Shown here in pieces: positions 25,665 through 34,065 of a DNA stretch of 64,000 bases. A program made the translations under genes and the position numbers. Numbering within the stretch: the first letter of the stretch is position 1; the number at the start of each line of letters is the position of its first letter. The notes under the pieces are model-generated. The model was given only the letters and a program-made list of their open reading frames with translations, did no database searches and had not been told where the DNA came from. The stretch covers positions 124,001-188,000 of the forward strand of contig NZ_ATVT01000002.1 in NCBI RefSeq assembly GCF_000420865.1. Direction: 5' to 3'. Source of the stretch: Butyrivibrio sp. XPD2006. Its GTDB lineage: Bacteria; Bacillota; Clostridia; Lachnospirales; Lachnospiraceae.

Positions 25665-27101
25665 TTAACCTTCTTCAGCTAATGCTGCTTTTATCATAAT
25701 CGCACACTCGATGCGCTTCCTCTGAAGCTCACATCCGTGCTTATATGTCGTATTGATATCGCCGTTGAAATTATAAGCATTGGCAGCACAACCGCCGCTG
25801 CAATAATATCTGGCAAAACACTTTTCGCACTCAGGTCTTGAGTAAACATTGCTCTTTTTGAACATCTCACGGATGTCGTCTCTCTTAATTCCCTCGAAGA
25901 CATTTCCCATTATAAAGTCTTCATTGCCTACAAACTGATGGCACGGGTAGAGATCTCCCCACGGTGTAACACCCAGATATTCGCATCCCGATCCGCAGCC
26001 GGAAAGTCTCTTGGCCACACATGGACCGCCCTCAAGATCTATATTGAAGTGGAAGAAGTTAAAACCTTTTCCCTCTTTGCGTCGCTCCAAATAGAACTTC
26101 GCAAGCTTATCATATTCCTCACAGAGCTTGGGAATATCCTCATCCTTCAAAGCATACCAGTCATCCGGTTTGGCAACAACAGGCTCAACAGAAATCTGCT
26201 TAAAGCCAAGGTCTGCCAGATGCTTAACATCCTCTGAAAAATCAAGGTTATTGTGAGTAAATGTACCTCTTACGAAATAGCGAAGCTGATGACGGGATTC
26301 CGCAACCTTCTTAAACTTGGGAACTATATCGTCATAACAGCCCTGTCCGCCCTTTCTGGGGCGCATGAAATCATTGACTTCCTTGCGGCCGTCGATGGAA
26401 AGAACAATGTTCCCCATCTCTTTATTAACATAATCGAGAATCTCATCATTAAGAAGCGTTCCATTTGTAGTGATCGTGAACCTGAAGTTCTTGTCATGCT
26501 CCTTCTCAATGCTGCGACCGTATTCTACTATCTTCTTGACAACCTCCCAGTTCATGAGAGGCTCTCCGCCAAAGAAATCTACCTCAAGATTTCTTCTGTT
26601 TCCGGAATTCTTAACAAGGAAATCAAGAGCTGCCTTGCCGACTTCCTCGCTCATAAGAGCTCGCCTTCCGTGGTATTCACCCTCATCGGCGAAACAGTAC
26701 TTGCAACGAAGATTGCAATCGTGTGCGATGTTGAGGCAGAGCGCCTTAACAACCGTATCTCTCTCCTGGAATTCTTCTACATAGTTCTCATATACATCGT
26801 CTGTATAAAGAACGTCTGCTGCTCTGAGCTCCAAAAGCTCGGAAATAGCTTCTCCGATGTCCTCAGGCGAGTACTTCGAAGATATCTCAGGCATGAGGAT
26901 TATCTCGTTAAAGAGCTTCTGAAAATCCTCATCTCCTTCCCTGTCCTCACCTTCAGGTGCAGCCGCTGTGCCATGATAACTTACAAGCTTCTCCTCTACG
27001 ATGGGAACAAGGTCTAAAACAACGTCATCCACAACATGAACAGATCCCGAATTCACGTCCAGAACTATGTTGTAGCCGTTGTTTGTGTACGCGTGAACCA
27101 T
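25665..27101 (-). CDS. scfB: SCIFF peptide radical SAM maturase
   Basis: Radical SAM/SPASM enzyme that forms thioether cross-links in the SCIFF peptide encoded just upstream. The 478 residues contain an N-terminal RiPP-recognition-like region, the radical SAM CxxxCxxC motif with C129, C133 and C136, the FFGGEP motif, and a C-terminal SPASM domain with many cysteines. The latter includes CGSGCEYLGV...CHQF and CEKCFARYYCSGGC. Length and motifs match the SCIFF maturase family. ATG at 27101 follows TTAGGAG. A hairpin separates it from scfA, and secDF follows within 18 bp. Confidence 0.95.
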   Translation of the reverse strand: MVHAYTNNGYNIVLDVNSGSVHVVDDVVLDLVPIVEEKLVSYHGTAAAPEGEDREGDEDFQKLFNEIILMPEISSKYSPEDIGEAISELLELRAADVLYTDDVYENYVEEFQERDTVVKALCLNIAHDCNLRCKYCFADEGEYHGRRALMSEEVGKAALDFLVKNSGNRRNLEVDFFGGEPLMNWEVVKKIVEYGRSIEKEHDKNFRFTITTNGTLLNDEILDYVNKEMGNIVLSIDGRKEVNDFMRPRKGGQGCYDDIVPKFKKVAESRHQLRYFVRGTFTHNNLDFSEDVKHLADLGFKQISVEPVVAKPDDWYALKDEDIPKLCEEYDKLAKFYLERRKEGKGFNFFHFNIDLEGGPCVAKRLSGCGSGCEYLGVTPWGDLYPCHQFVGNEDFIMGNVFEGIKRDDIREMFKKSNVYSRPECEKCFARYYCSGGCAANAYNFNGDINTTYKHGCELQRKRIECAIMIKAALAEEG

Positions 27102-27146
27102 AAAAATAAAAACTCCTAACTAATAAAATCATATAACGCAAGAATA

Positions 27147-27175
27147 GGCAGCGACCGATGAATGGGGTCGCTGCC
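27147..27175 (-). terminator. Intercistronic hairpin between scfA and scfB
   Basis: A perfect 10-bp GC-rich stem (27147-27156 with 27166-27175) around a 9-base loop, followed by only a weak T-tract. It probably acts as a partial terminator or RNA stabiliser giving more scfA than scfB transcript, fitting a precursor peptide needed in excess of its enzyme. Confidence 0.7.
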
Positions 27176-27205
27176 CAACATGATTGCTTAACTTATCGGT
27201 AAAAA

Positions 27206-27352
27206 TTACTTGCTAAGCTGCTCACAGCTCTGGTTACCTACTGTGCATGATGTCTTGCAAGCTGACTGGCATGATGTCTGGCACTCACCGCATCCGCCCT
27301 TTTTCATTGATTCCTTAAGATTTCTGGTTACTAATGACTTTACATGCTTCAT
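27206..27352 (-). CDS. scfA: SCIFF ribosomal peptide precursor (six cysteines in forty-five)
   Basis: A 48-residue ribosomally made peptide modified by the adjacent radical SAM enzyme. It has the family's leader-like N-terminus (MKHVKSLVTRNLKESMKKGG) and six cysteines at 21, 24, 28, 32, 36 and 43 in the pattern CxxCxxxCxxxCxxxC-N6-C. The family is almost universal in Clostridia, but its function is unknown. GTAGGAGG lies seven bases before ATG 27352. It is the first gene of the scfA-scfB-secDF operon, with an extended -10 promoter upstream. It is short enough to be missed by length-filtered gene calls. Confidence 0.96.
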   Translation of the reverse strand: MKHVKSLVTRNLKESMKKGGCGECQTSCQSACKTSCTVGNQSCEQLSK

Positions 27353-27411
27353 AATATTGCCTCCTACTTGAAAATGCTCATTCTTCGCACTTCGAGTTTT
27401 ATGTCGATTTA

Positions 27412-27420
27412 GTATATCAT
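27412..27420 (-). promoter_or_regulatory. Extended -10 promoter of the scfA operon
   Basis: Minus-strand TGA-TATACT (hexamer at 27412-27417) is about 60 bases before scfA. No strong -35 is seen. The spacer separates it from the CNNM-family gene, which ends at 27448. Confidence 0.55.
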
Positions 27421-27447
27421 AAATTACCCAAAGATAAAAGTGGACTT

Positions 27448-28722
27448 TTAAAGTTTTTCTTTTTCCTGTGCCGGAGCGGTAACGGTAATAAGAACCTTGG
27501 TGATTCGGTTTCCTTTGATGCCTCTTGCGGTAAGTGTTATACCGTTATCCAAAGTGACCGTTTCCCCATATCCCGGAAGTCTGTCCAGAGCCTCGATCAT
27601 AAGTCCTCCGATGGAATCGTAGTCCTCAGAGTCTAGCTCTGTCCCCAGTTCATCGTTTATATCGTCCAGCTTCATATTACCTTCTACAAGATATCGTCTT
27701 CCGCCGACGTTCTTGATGAGGTTGATCTCATCCGAGTCGTATTCGTCTCTGATCTCTCCCACGATCTCCTCAAGAAGATCTTCGAGAGTTATCATTCCAA
27801 CGGTAGCTCCGTACTCAGATAATACAAATGCCACATTCTGTGACTTCTCTCTCATCTCCACCAGAAGATCGGCAGTCTTTTTAAACTCATATGTATAATA
27901 TGCTTTTCTCAGGTGATCCGAGATTTTAAACGACTCATGATCCTGGAGAAGAATGAGGTCCTTGACGTTTATAAGGCCAATGATGTTATCCTGCTCATTC
28001 CCTTCAAATACGGGAATTCTGGTGTACATATTCTCTTTAAAGATCTTCATGACCTCATCGTATGTAGCCTGTGTGCTTACACAGCTCATATCGATCCTTG
28101 GTATCATGATGTCTTTGGCTACGGCGTCGGAAAAGTCAAATACATTGTAAATGATCTCCTTCTCGCCGCTTTCGATAACACCATCCTCATGGCTTACATC
28201 CACATAAGTCTTAAGCTCATTCTCCGTCATGGCCTGACGGTTGTCTGTATCAACATGAAGGATCTTCAGTATAACCGTTGCGATACCGTTAATAACAAAA
28301 CTAAATGGCACCATTACAGCCATCAGCCCAACTATTATCCCCGAATACCACAGGGAAATATTCTCGGCATAGGCAGTTGCTATGGTCTTGGGAATGATCT
28401 CGCCAAAAATAAGAACGATAAGTGTCAATATTCCTGTTCCTATTCCAATGGCGAAGCTTCCGAATAAGTCTGTGACAAAAACAGTCATCAGCGCCGAAGC
28501 ACTCAGATTGACAATGTTGTTGCCGATAAGTATTGCCGAGAGCATCTTCTGGGTATCTTCACATATCCTGAGCACCCTTGCGGCGCCCCTGCTGCCCTCG
28601 TCGGCAAGTGCCTTCATTTTTACTTTATTACATGTCATCAGCGCTGTTTCTGCCGATGAAAAGAATGCGGATAACAATACCAGAACAACAAGAATTATTA
28701 TCCTTAACAAGTGTACGTCCAA
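27448..28722 (-). CDS. CNNM/HlyC-CorC family membrane protein (DUF21-CBS-CorC)
   Basis: 424 residues: an N-terminal DUF21 membrane domain with about four hydrophobic segments (SAFFSSAETALM, GNNIVNLSASAL), a pair of CBS domains in the middle (around VAKDIMIPRIDM and DLLVEMREKSQNVAFVL) and a C-terminal CorC/HlyC domain. Members are implicated in Mg2+ (or Co2+) transport and were historically called hemolysins. The start codon is TTG at 28722, preceded by AAGGAG with seven-base spacing. It begins 21 bp after hisS and is likely co-transcribed with it; the two have no obvious functional link. Confidence 0.9.
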   Translation of the reverse strand: MDVHLLRIIILVVLVLLSAFFSSAETALMTCNKVKMKALADEGSRGAARVLRICEDTQKMLSAILIGNNIVNLSASALMTVFVTDLFGSFAIGIGTGILTLIVLIFGEIIPKTIATAYAENISLWYSGIIVGLMAVMVPFSFVINGIATVILKILHVDTDNRQAMTENELKTYVDVSHEDGVIESGEKEIIYNVFDFSDAVAKDIMIPRIDMSCVSTQATYDEVMKIFKENMYTRIPVFEGNEQDNIIGLINVKDLILLQDHESFKISDHLRKAYYTYEFKKTADLLVEMREKSQNVAFVLSEYGATVGMITLEDLLEEIVGEIRDEYDSDEINLIKNVGGRRYLVEGNMKLDDINDELGTELDSEDYDSIGGLMIEALDRLPGYGETVTLDNGITLTARGIKGNRITKVLITVTAPAQEKEKL

Positions 28723-28743
28723 TTTCTTTCTCCTTAACAGGTC

Positions 28744-30009
28744 TTAACTGAGCGGATTGAGATAGAATTCCTTGAAATCTTCATAGCCCTGATCACTAAG
28801 CTGCTGCTTCTGGAACTTCTTGTTCTTGTTCATGCGAACCACAAGAACCTGTGAACCCTTAGCACGCTCTTCCTGAGCTTCCTTAATTATCTCAGCTAGT
28901 CTGTCTCCGGCGATTCCTTTTTCTATAAGGAAAGCCTTCTTCTGATCAGCTCCCGGAATCTTGAAGCCTTCATCCATCATGATCATGATAATTCTCTCAA
29001 ATCCGATGGAGAATCCGCAGGCAGGAGTATCCTGTCCAAGGAACTTGCCTACCATCTTGTCGTATCTTCCGCCGCCACCGCAGCTTCCGCCGTATTGAGG
29101 CATCGCCACCTCAAAGATTGTTCCTGTATAGTAGCTCATACCGCGCACGAGTGTAGGATCAAACACCATCTCAAACTGTGCTGTCTTGGTGCTCTCTACA
29201 GAGCTTATGATCTCTGAAAGCCCCTCTCTGGTATCGGCATCAAGGAAATCGCCTATCTTATCTGCGATAACCTTAAGTCCTTCCAAAGAGTCTTTGCCCT
29301 CTGCTGCCTTAAAGAGATCAAGGTACTTATCAACGCTCTCCTGTGCAAAGCCAGCCCCCACAAGTTCCTCAGAAACTCCCTCTATTCCGATCTTATCCAT
29401 CTTGTCCAGAGTTATGAATACATTATCGTATTCCTCCTCAGGAAAAGAGCTGTAGGCTGCCATAGCCTTAAGAATCCTTCTGTCGTTGATCCTGATCTTA
29501 AAGTCCTTGAACCCAAGTCTGCCGAGAGTTGTTGTTGTAGCAAGTATAAGTTCGATTTCCGCAAGGTTTGATGCCTCTCCGAGAATATCGATATCGCACT
29601 GCATGAACTGACGATATCTGCCCTTCTGCGGTCTGTCAGCCCTCCACACATTGCCCATCTGCAGGGCCTTAAAAGGTGAAGGGAGCTCTCCGGCATGATT
29701 TGCATAAAAACGTACCAGCGGAACCGTAAGGTCATAACGAAGTCCTGAATCCGTAAGGTCATTTTCCTCTTTGGCCTCAGCCAGGTTCAGCTTCTCACCT
29801 CTTTTCATAACCTTAAAGATGAGTTTTTCATTCTCTCCTCCCTGCTTGCTGTTAAGGTTTGCAAGGGATTCAACGGCCGGTGTCTCAATGGATGTAAATC
29901 CGAATTCACCGTAAGTCTTCTTGATCACTCCGATGCAGTAGTCTCTGAGCTGCATCTCAGCAGGAAGTATATCCTTCATGCCCGTAACGGGCTTTTTCAC
30001 AAGTGCCAT
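28744..30009 (-). CDS. hisS: Histidine-tRNA ligase
   Basis: Class II aminoacyl-tRNA synthetase charging tRNA-His. The 421 residues contain class II motif 2 (YDLTVPLVRFYA, then NVWRADRPQKGRYRQFMQCDIDI), the histidine-binding GMSYYTGTIFE, and GGGGRYDKM, with motif 3 in ACGFSIGFERI. The C-terminal anticodon-binding part is shorter than in Escherichia coli HisS, about 65 residues after motif 3 and its helix, and is Lys/Gln-rich. It starts with ATG at 30009 after GGAGG. The leader shows no T-box specifier or antiterminator. Confidence 0.95.
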   Translation of the reverse strand: MALVKKPVTGMKDILPAEMQLRDYCIGVIKKTYGEFGFTSIETPAVESLANLNSKQGGENEKLIFKVMKRGEKLNLAEAKEENDLTDSGLRYDLTVPLVRFYANHAGELPSPFKALQMGNVWRADRPQKGRYRQFMQCDIDILGEASNLAEIELILATTTTLGRLGFKDFKIRINDRRILKAMAAYSSFPEEEYDNVFITLDKMDKIGIEGVSEELVGAGFAQESVDKYLDLFKAAEGKDSLEGLKVIADKIGDFLDADTREGLSEIISSVESTKTAQFEMVFDPTLVRGMSYYTGTIFEVAMPQYGGSCGGGGRYDKMVGKFLGQDTPACGFSIGFERIIMIMMDEGFKIPGADQKKAFLIEKGIAGDRLAEIIKEAQEERAKGSQVLVVRMNKNKKFQKQQLSDQGYEDFKEFYLNPLS

Positions 30010-30078
30010 CTCTAAAAATCCTCCAAAATACTATATACTGCTAGATTTTACTATTATTTAGCAGTAAGCACAAGCGTT

Positions 30079-32037
30079 TTAATGCTTATTGTTCTCTCTG
30101 AGGAATTCAAGGAACTGATCTTTGGGCATTGGCCTTGCATAGTAAAAGCCCTGAATGTGGTCACATCCGATTCTGATGATCTGCTCGGCCTGTTCCTCAG
30201 TTTCAACACCCTCTGCCACAATCTCTTTTCCCAGAGATTTGATGATCTTAACAAGATTAAGCATTACCATATAGGAGTTTTCCGATTCAAATGCTGACTG
30301 AATGATACTCTTGTCCAGCTTAAAAATCTCTACCGGAAGGGTTGCTATTCTGGCAAGATTTGAATAGCCCGTACCAAAATCATCCATTGAGAATGGAATT
30401 CCATAGCTGATAAGTTTTCCTATATTCTCATCCATAACCGAAGTTATTCCTTCCTCAAAGGTTTCGGTTATCTCGAAATTCAGCTGCTCGGGCTTTACGC
30501 CATGCTTTTCCATTGTCTTTATAACATTCTCGTACAGGTTAGCCTGGATACAGTCAACCACCGACAGATTGACCTCCGCATAATCAAGACCGTTTTGTGC
30601 AGCGTCTGTATTTGCAAGCATATTGCATACTTCATCAAGTACAAAGCTGTCTATTGATACAACCATACCGTTTCTCTCTGCAACAGGCATAAAAACAGCA
30701 GGTGAAATAAATCCCATCTGAGGATTCCTGAGTCTTAAAAGAGCTTCGCAGGACGAAAACAAACCGGTCTTGGGGTCATAAATCGGCTGATAATAAACCT
30801 CCAAAAGGTCATCATCCAATGCATGCTTTACTATCAAATCTATCTTCTTATCATGCTCAATGTGCTTGAGATTCAAGTCTGACACTCTGAGAATATCCCG
30901 ATTATGATGGATAAGAGATTTTTTAATAACCTCCCTCACCTCATTGAACTTATCAAGTGAGTCCACTTCATCCGGGAAACCTAAAACATAGGAACTTTGG
31001 AATATCTTTACATCACGTCCCTTCATAGTCCAGGTATCTTTGAATCTTTTGTTTATCTGTTCGGTAGCTTTCTCTATAACAGCATCATCGGGATCAACAT
31101 CAGGGAACAGCATCATATAATGTCCGTCATCAGTATAATAGACTTCTCCCTCCGGACTTATCTGTTTTAAATAAAATGTAATCTGCGACAAGAGCTCCGA
31201 GATAGCTTCAAGAGACTCTCCTCCAACTAAAACCTCAAGCCTTTCCAAAGCTACACCAAATACGGTAAATATCTTTTTCTGAAGAAGGTTACTGGAGATA
31301 GCAAAATTAAGTGCATTCTTGGTTCCTGCGCCACTTACTCCGTCCCTGAACTCACCGGGGTTCTGCACCGTATACACGCAGAGCAGAAGAGCCAGCGATA
31401 CACTGAACTCAAAGATAGAGCTGGACTTGGTTATGATCCTTATCGGAACTCCGGACAGCATAAGCACATAATAAACAACAAGGGATATGAATTTCTCCGA
31501 GCTGAGTGACCTGGCGTATTTTACATACAAATAAGCCGCGTAAATAAAATAGACGTACAGCGAGAAATTAACGAGCGCCCCCTGAGGATAGTTGTATTCA
31601 AGTTCTCCTTCCGGTGAAAACGTAAAGAAGAAGTCACTTATAAGACCACTGAGGAAAAACAGAACTGAAAACAATGTCGGAACAAAGAGCAGTATCTTCC
31701 TTGTAGAAGAGTCAAGTTCAATACGGTAGATTGTCATGACATATATCATTGAGATATACGCAAGCAGATAAGAACAGATCTTTTCCACAAGCACAAGCCA
31801 GTCATTGCCAACAGCCGGTACGATAAGCCTGAAATAATCGCTGTAAAGCCAAATATTGTGCAAAAGACCTGCAACATTCAAAATCAGGGCATCATAAAGA
31901 AGCATCCCAAAAATCCGCTTCTGCTTATTGCTGTGTGTTTCCTCCGCCAGGTGGATAATAAGCACAACAATGATCACAAGCAAGGATGCAATACCAAAAC
32001 AGACATTATAATGTTCAGGATTTGTGATGAGTCCCAT
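30079..32037 (-). CDS. Membrane EAL-domain cyclic-di-GMP phosphodiesterase (motifs intact)
   Basis: 652 residues in three parts: about seven hydrophobic helices (1-225), a degenerate GGDEF-like domain (about 240-390; the signature region reads YTDDGHYMM, so not a cyclase) and an EAL domain (about 410-645). The EAL domain keeps the catalytic set: EALLRL, the NLSV asparagine, EITET, DDFGTGYS, KLDKS and EGVE, so hydrolysis of cyclic di-GMP is predicted. The membrane part resembles 7TM sensor regions common in Lachnospiraceae. Its ATG lies two bases after the stop of the upstream EAL-like gene, with GAGGG inside that gene. The two are therefore translationally coupled. Confidence 0.92.
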   Translation of the reverse strand: MGLITNPEHYNVCFGIASLLVIIVVLIIHLAEETHSNKQKRIFGMLLYDALILNVAGLLHNIWLYSDYFRLIVPAVGNDWLVLVEKICSYLLAYISMIYVMTIYRIELDSSTRKILLFVPTLFSVLFFLSGLISDFFFTFSPEGELEYNYPQGALVNFSLYVYFIYAAYLYVKYARSLSSEKFISLVVYYVLMLSGVPIRIITKSSSIFEFSVSLALLLCVYTVQNPGEFRDGVSGAGTKNALNFAISSNLLQKKIFTVFGVALERLEVLVGGESLEAISELLSQITFYLKQISPEGEVYYTDDGHYMMLFPDVDPDDAVIEKATEQINKRFKDTWTMKGRDVKIFQSSYVLGFPDEVDSLDKFNEVREVIKKSLIHHNRDILRVSDLNLKHIEHDKKIDLIVKHALDDDLLEVYYQPIYDPKTGLFSSCEALLRLRNPQMGFISPAVFMPVAERNGMVVSIDSFVLDEVCNMLANTDAAQNGLDYAEVNLSVVDCIQANLYENVIKTMEKHGVKPEQLNFEITETFEEGITSVMDENIGKLISYGIPFSMDDFGTGYSNLARIATLPVEIFKLDKSIIQSAFESENSYMVMLNLVKIIKSLGKEIVAEGVETEEQAEQIIRIGCDHIQGFYYARPMPKDQFLEFLRENNKH

Positions 32038-32039
32038 CC

Positions 32040-33992
32040 TTATCCCTCTTCAAAGTAAGCATCAATATATTTGACAAAAGAGCTGTCCTTCATGGGATAT
32101 CCCATGTAATCGCCGATAAGGAAATCACAGCCAAGTTCTTCTGCCATCAGCTTATCTTCCTCATTTTCTATGCCTTTTGCGCCCACAAAAATACTTATGT
32201 CATGGAACAGATTTACTATTCCTTTGGCTACAGTTCTCATTCTCTCGGACTCACGGGCCTTAACCAGAATGTCATGAGCAATGTTAACCTGAGTAACAGG
32301 CAGCGCCATGATTTTATCCAGATCTCCGTAGCCGCTTCCGAAATCATCGACGATAATGGTACACTTCTGCTCGCCCATAAGCTTAAGATTGCGCTCAGCT
32401 ACAGAATTCATCGTCGTGATGGTGGTCTCGGTGAGTTTAAGTGTGATCCAGGAATTCTCCGCTTTTTCCTCTCTGGCAATTTTCTTAATCCTTCTGATAA
32501 AGTCACTCTTGGAAATCTCGCCCTGAGACATACCAACTACAGCTCTGTACTTGCCGTTCTTATCTCCGGCATTCCAAAAAGCCAGCGCTCTGCAGGCTCT
32601 TCTGTACACAGTTTCATCCATATCCATAAGCGCCTGAGTACCATTGACATCCGGTATTTGTCCGCGCATGTCAATCTCGTTCCCGTAATCATCCTTTAAA
32701 AAGCACAGTACATCAGCACAATAATTTATCCTGTATATCTTTGACAGAACAGGCTGATATCTGATGACAAAGCTCTTGGTATCCAGGTTGGTCCTGGCCA
32801 GCATATCATAATCGGTTATCTTCTTAAGCTCATTATATTCAGGCTTGTTGACATCAATAATCTGGTCCATATCCGAAGCGGCATGTTCAACAATCAGATC
32901 CAGTCTCGTCAGAAGTTCGGTAGCAGTCCTGTAATGTTCAGGATATTCCATAAGGAAACAGTGGGATTCAACCCTGATTGCCATGTTGGAAAAATTCCAT
33001 GACTGCTGAAGTCTCTTTGAAATACTGTTCAAAAGCGCCAGTACTTTGTTTTTATCAATTGTATGCACTGTAACCGCAAATACGTATTCAGAGTATCTGT
33101 ATGCATAGCACTGAAGTCTGTACTCCACTCTTCCCACATACTTCAGATATCTAGCAATCTTTTTCATTACGGCCTGAGCCTGTGCATAACCGATCTCATC
33201 ACTGAGAGCCCTGATATTGTCTATTGTCACAAAGATAGTGCTCTGTGATGTTTTTCTTCCGGTCTTCAGATCAAGGCCCTCAAGGAAAGCCTTTCTGTTA
33301 AGAATATTCAGATTCTCATCAACCATTTCACTGGGATTCTGAAGAGAAATATAAACGAGAGTTATTCCGATTGTGCTTAGCAGATTTTCAATAAGCACCG
33401 TCGGCCATATAAACTGAACAACCATGCCTGAAAGAGTAAGCAGTACAAATGATAGCACAACCAGCTTCGTTCTAAGTCGCATCAAAACATTGTATCTGAA
33501 AAGAAGGGAGATTCCATAGACCACGTAGTAGCCTGCAAGGATATAATACAGGAAAACAAATTTCTCTCTTTGATAAAGGCCATCTTTTGTATAGCTGAAC
33601 AAAACAGGCACAAAAAGATTGATCACAACAAGAGCAATGCCGATGTAGTATCCAAGCATAACTCCGAGAAAATCCGATAATCTCCTGGCATCGACATAAA
33701 TATCAAGAACAGCAAGAATATATCTCAGATAGCAAAAACCTGTTCCAAGATGTGCAATAAAATACAGGGAACCGCAGAACATCTCAGCAGGATGATACCA
33801 GGCACCGGAAAAAGGCCTCATCTGAAGGTAGGTCTCCATTCTTTCGGCAAGAGTAGCTACAAATGTGGCCAAAAAGAGCATGACATAAGCTCTCTGCCTA
33901 TACGCCGGTACCCAGCGTCTTGACAGAGAGGTTATAGCAACAGTTCCCAAGATGCACAATGCACAAATATCAAAGTAATAATTATACTGCAT
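32040..33992 (-). CDS. Membrane protein with degenerate GGDEF and EAL domains
   Basis: 650 residues, same layout as the following gene: about seven helices, a GGDEF-like region lacking the signature (YRYSEYVFAV) and an EAL-like domain. Most catalytic positions are lost: EAL is replaced by ADV (YCADVLCFLK), the Asn motif by GMSQGEIS, the KLD lysine by VNIAHD, and the late glutamate motif reads KGIENEE. Only LTET and DDFGSGYG remain. It is unlikely to hydrolyse cyclic di-GMP and may be a sensor, a binder or a regulator of its coupled partner. The ribosome binding site before ATG 33992 is weak. It follows the terminator of the galactoside operon; I could not place a clear promoter. Confidence 0.88.
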   Translation of the reverse strand: MQYNYYFDICALCILGTVAITSLSRRWVPAYRQRAYVMLFLATFVATLAERMETYLQMRPFSGAWYHPAEMFCGSLYFIAHLGTGFCYLRYILAVLDIYVDARRLSDFLGVMLGYYIGIALVVINLFVPVLFSYTKDGLYQREKFVFLYYILAGYYVVYGISLLFRYNVLMRLRTKLVVLSFVLLTLSGMVVQFIWPTVLIENLLSTIGITLVYISLQNPSEMVDENLNILNRKAFLEGLDLKTGRKTSQSTIFVTIDNIRALSDEIGYAQAQAVMKKIARYLKYVGRVEYRLQCYAYRYSEYVFAVTVHTIDKNKVLALLNSISKRLQQSWNFSNMAIRVESHCFLMEYPEHYRTATELLTRLDLIVEHAASDMDQIIDVNKPEYNELKKITDYDMLARTNLDTKSFVIRYQPVLSKIYRINYCADVLCFLKDDYGNEIDMRGQIPDVNGTQALMDMDETVYRRACRALAFWNAGDKNGKYRAVVGMSQGEISKSDFIRRIKKIAREEKAENSWITLKLTETTITTMNSVAERNLKLMGEQKCTIIVDDFGSGYGDLDKIMALPVTQVNIAHDILVKARESERMRTVAKGIVNLFHDISIFVGAKGIENEEDKLMAEELGCDFLIGDYMGYPMKDSSFVKYIDAYFEEG

Positions 33993-34013
33993 ATTCTGTC
34001 TTTATAATCCCAT

Positions 34014-34054
34014 AAAAATAGTGTTATCGGAGGGCATAAGTCCGATAACACTAT
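34014..34054 (-). terminator. Rho-independent terminator of the galactoside operon
   Basis: A perfect 14-bp stem (34018-34031 with 34041-34054), 9-base loop and a TTTTT tract on the minus strand, 11 bp after the GH35 gene. Confidence 0.9.
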
Positions 34055-34065
34055 TATACGTCAAG

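Noticed and set aside
28744..30009. HisZ (ATP phosphoribosyltransferase regulatory subunit) instead of HisS
   Set aside because: The class II catalytic motifs, including the histidine-binding and motif 3 segments, are intact, and no other histidine-biosynthesis gene is nearby.
30040..30066. Hairpin CTGCTA/TAGCAG between hisS and the EAL gene as a terminator
   Set aside because: The stem is short and AU-flanked, the loop is 15 bases and there is no T-tract.
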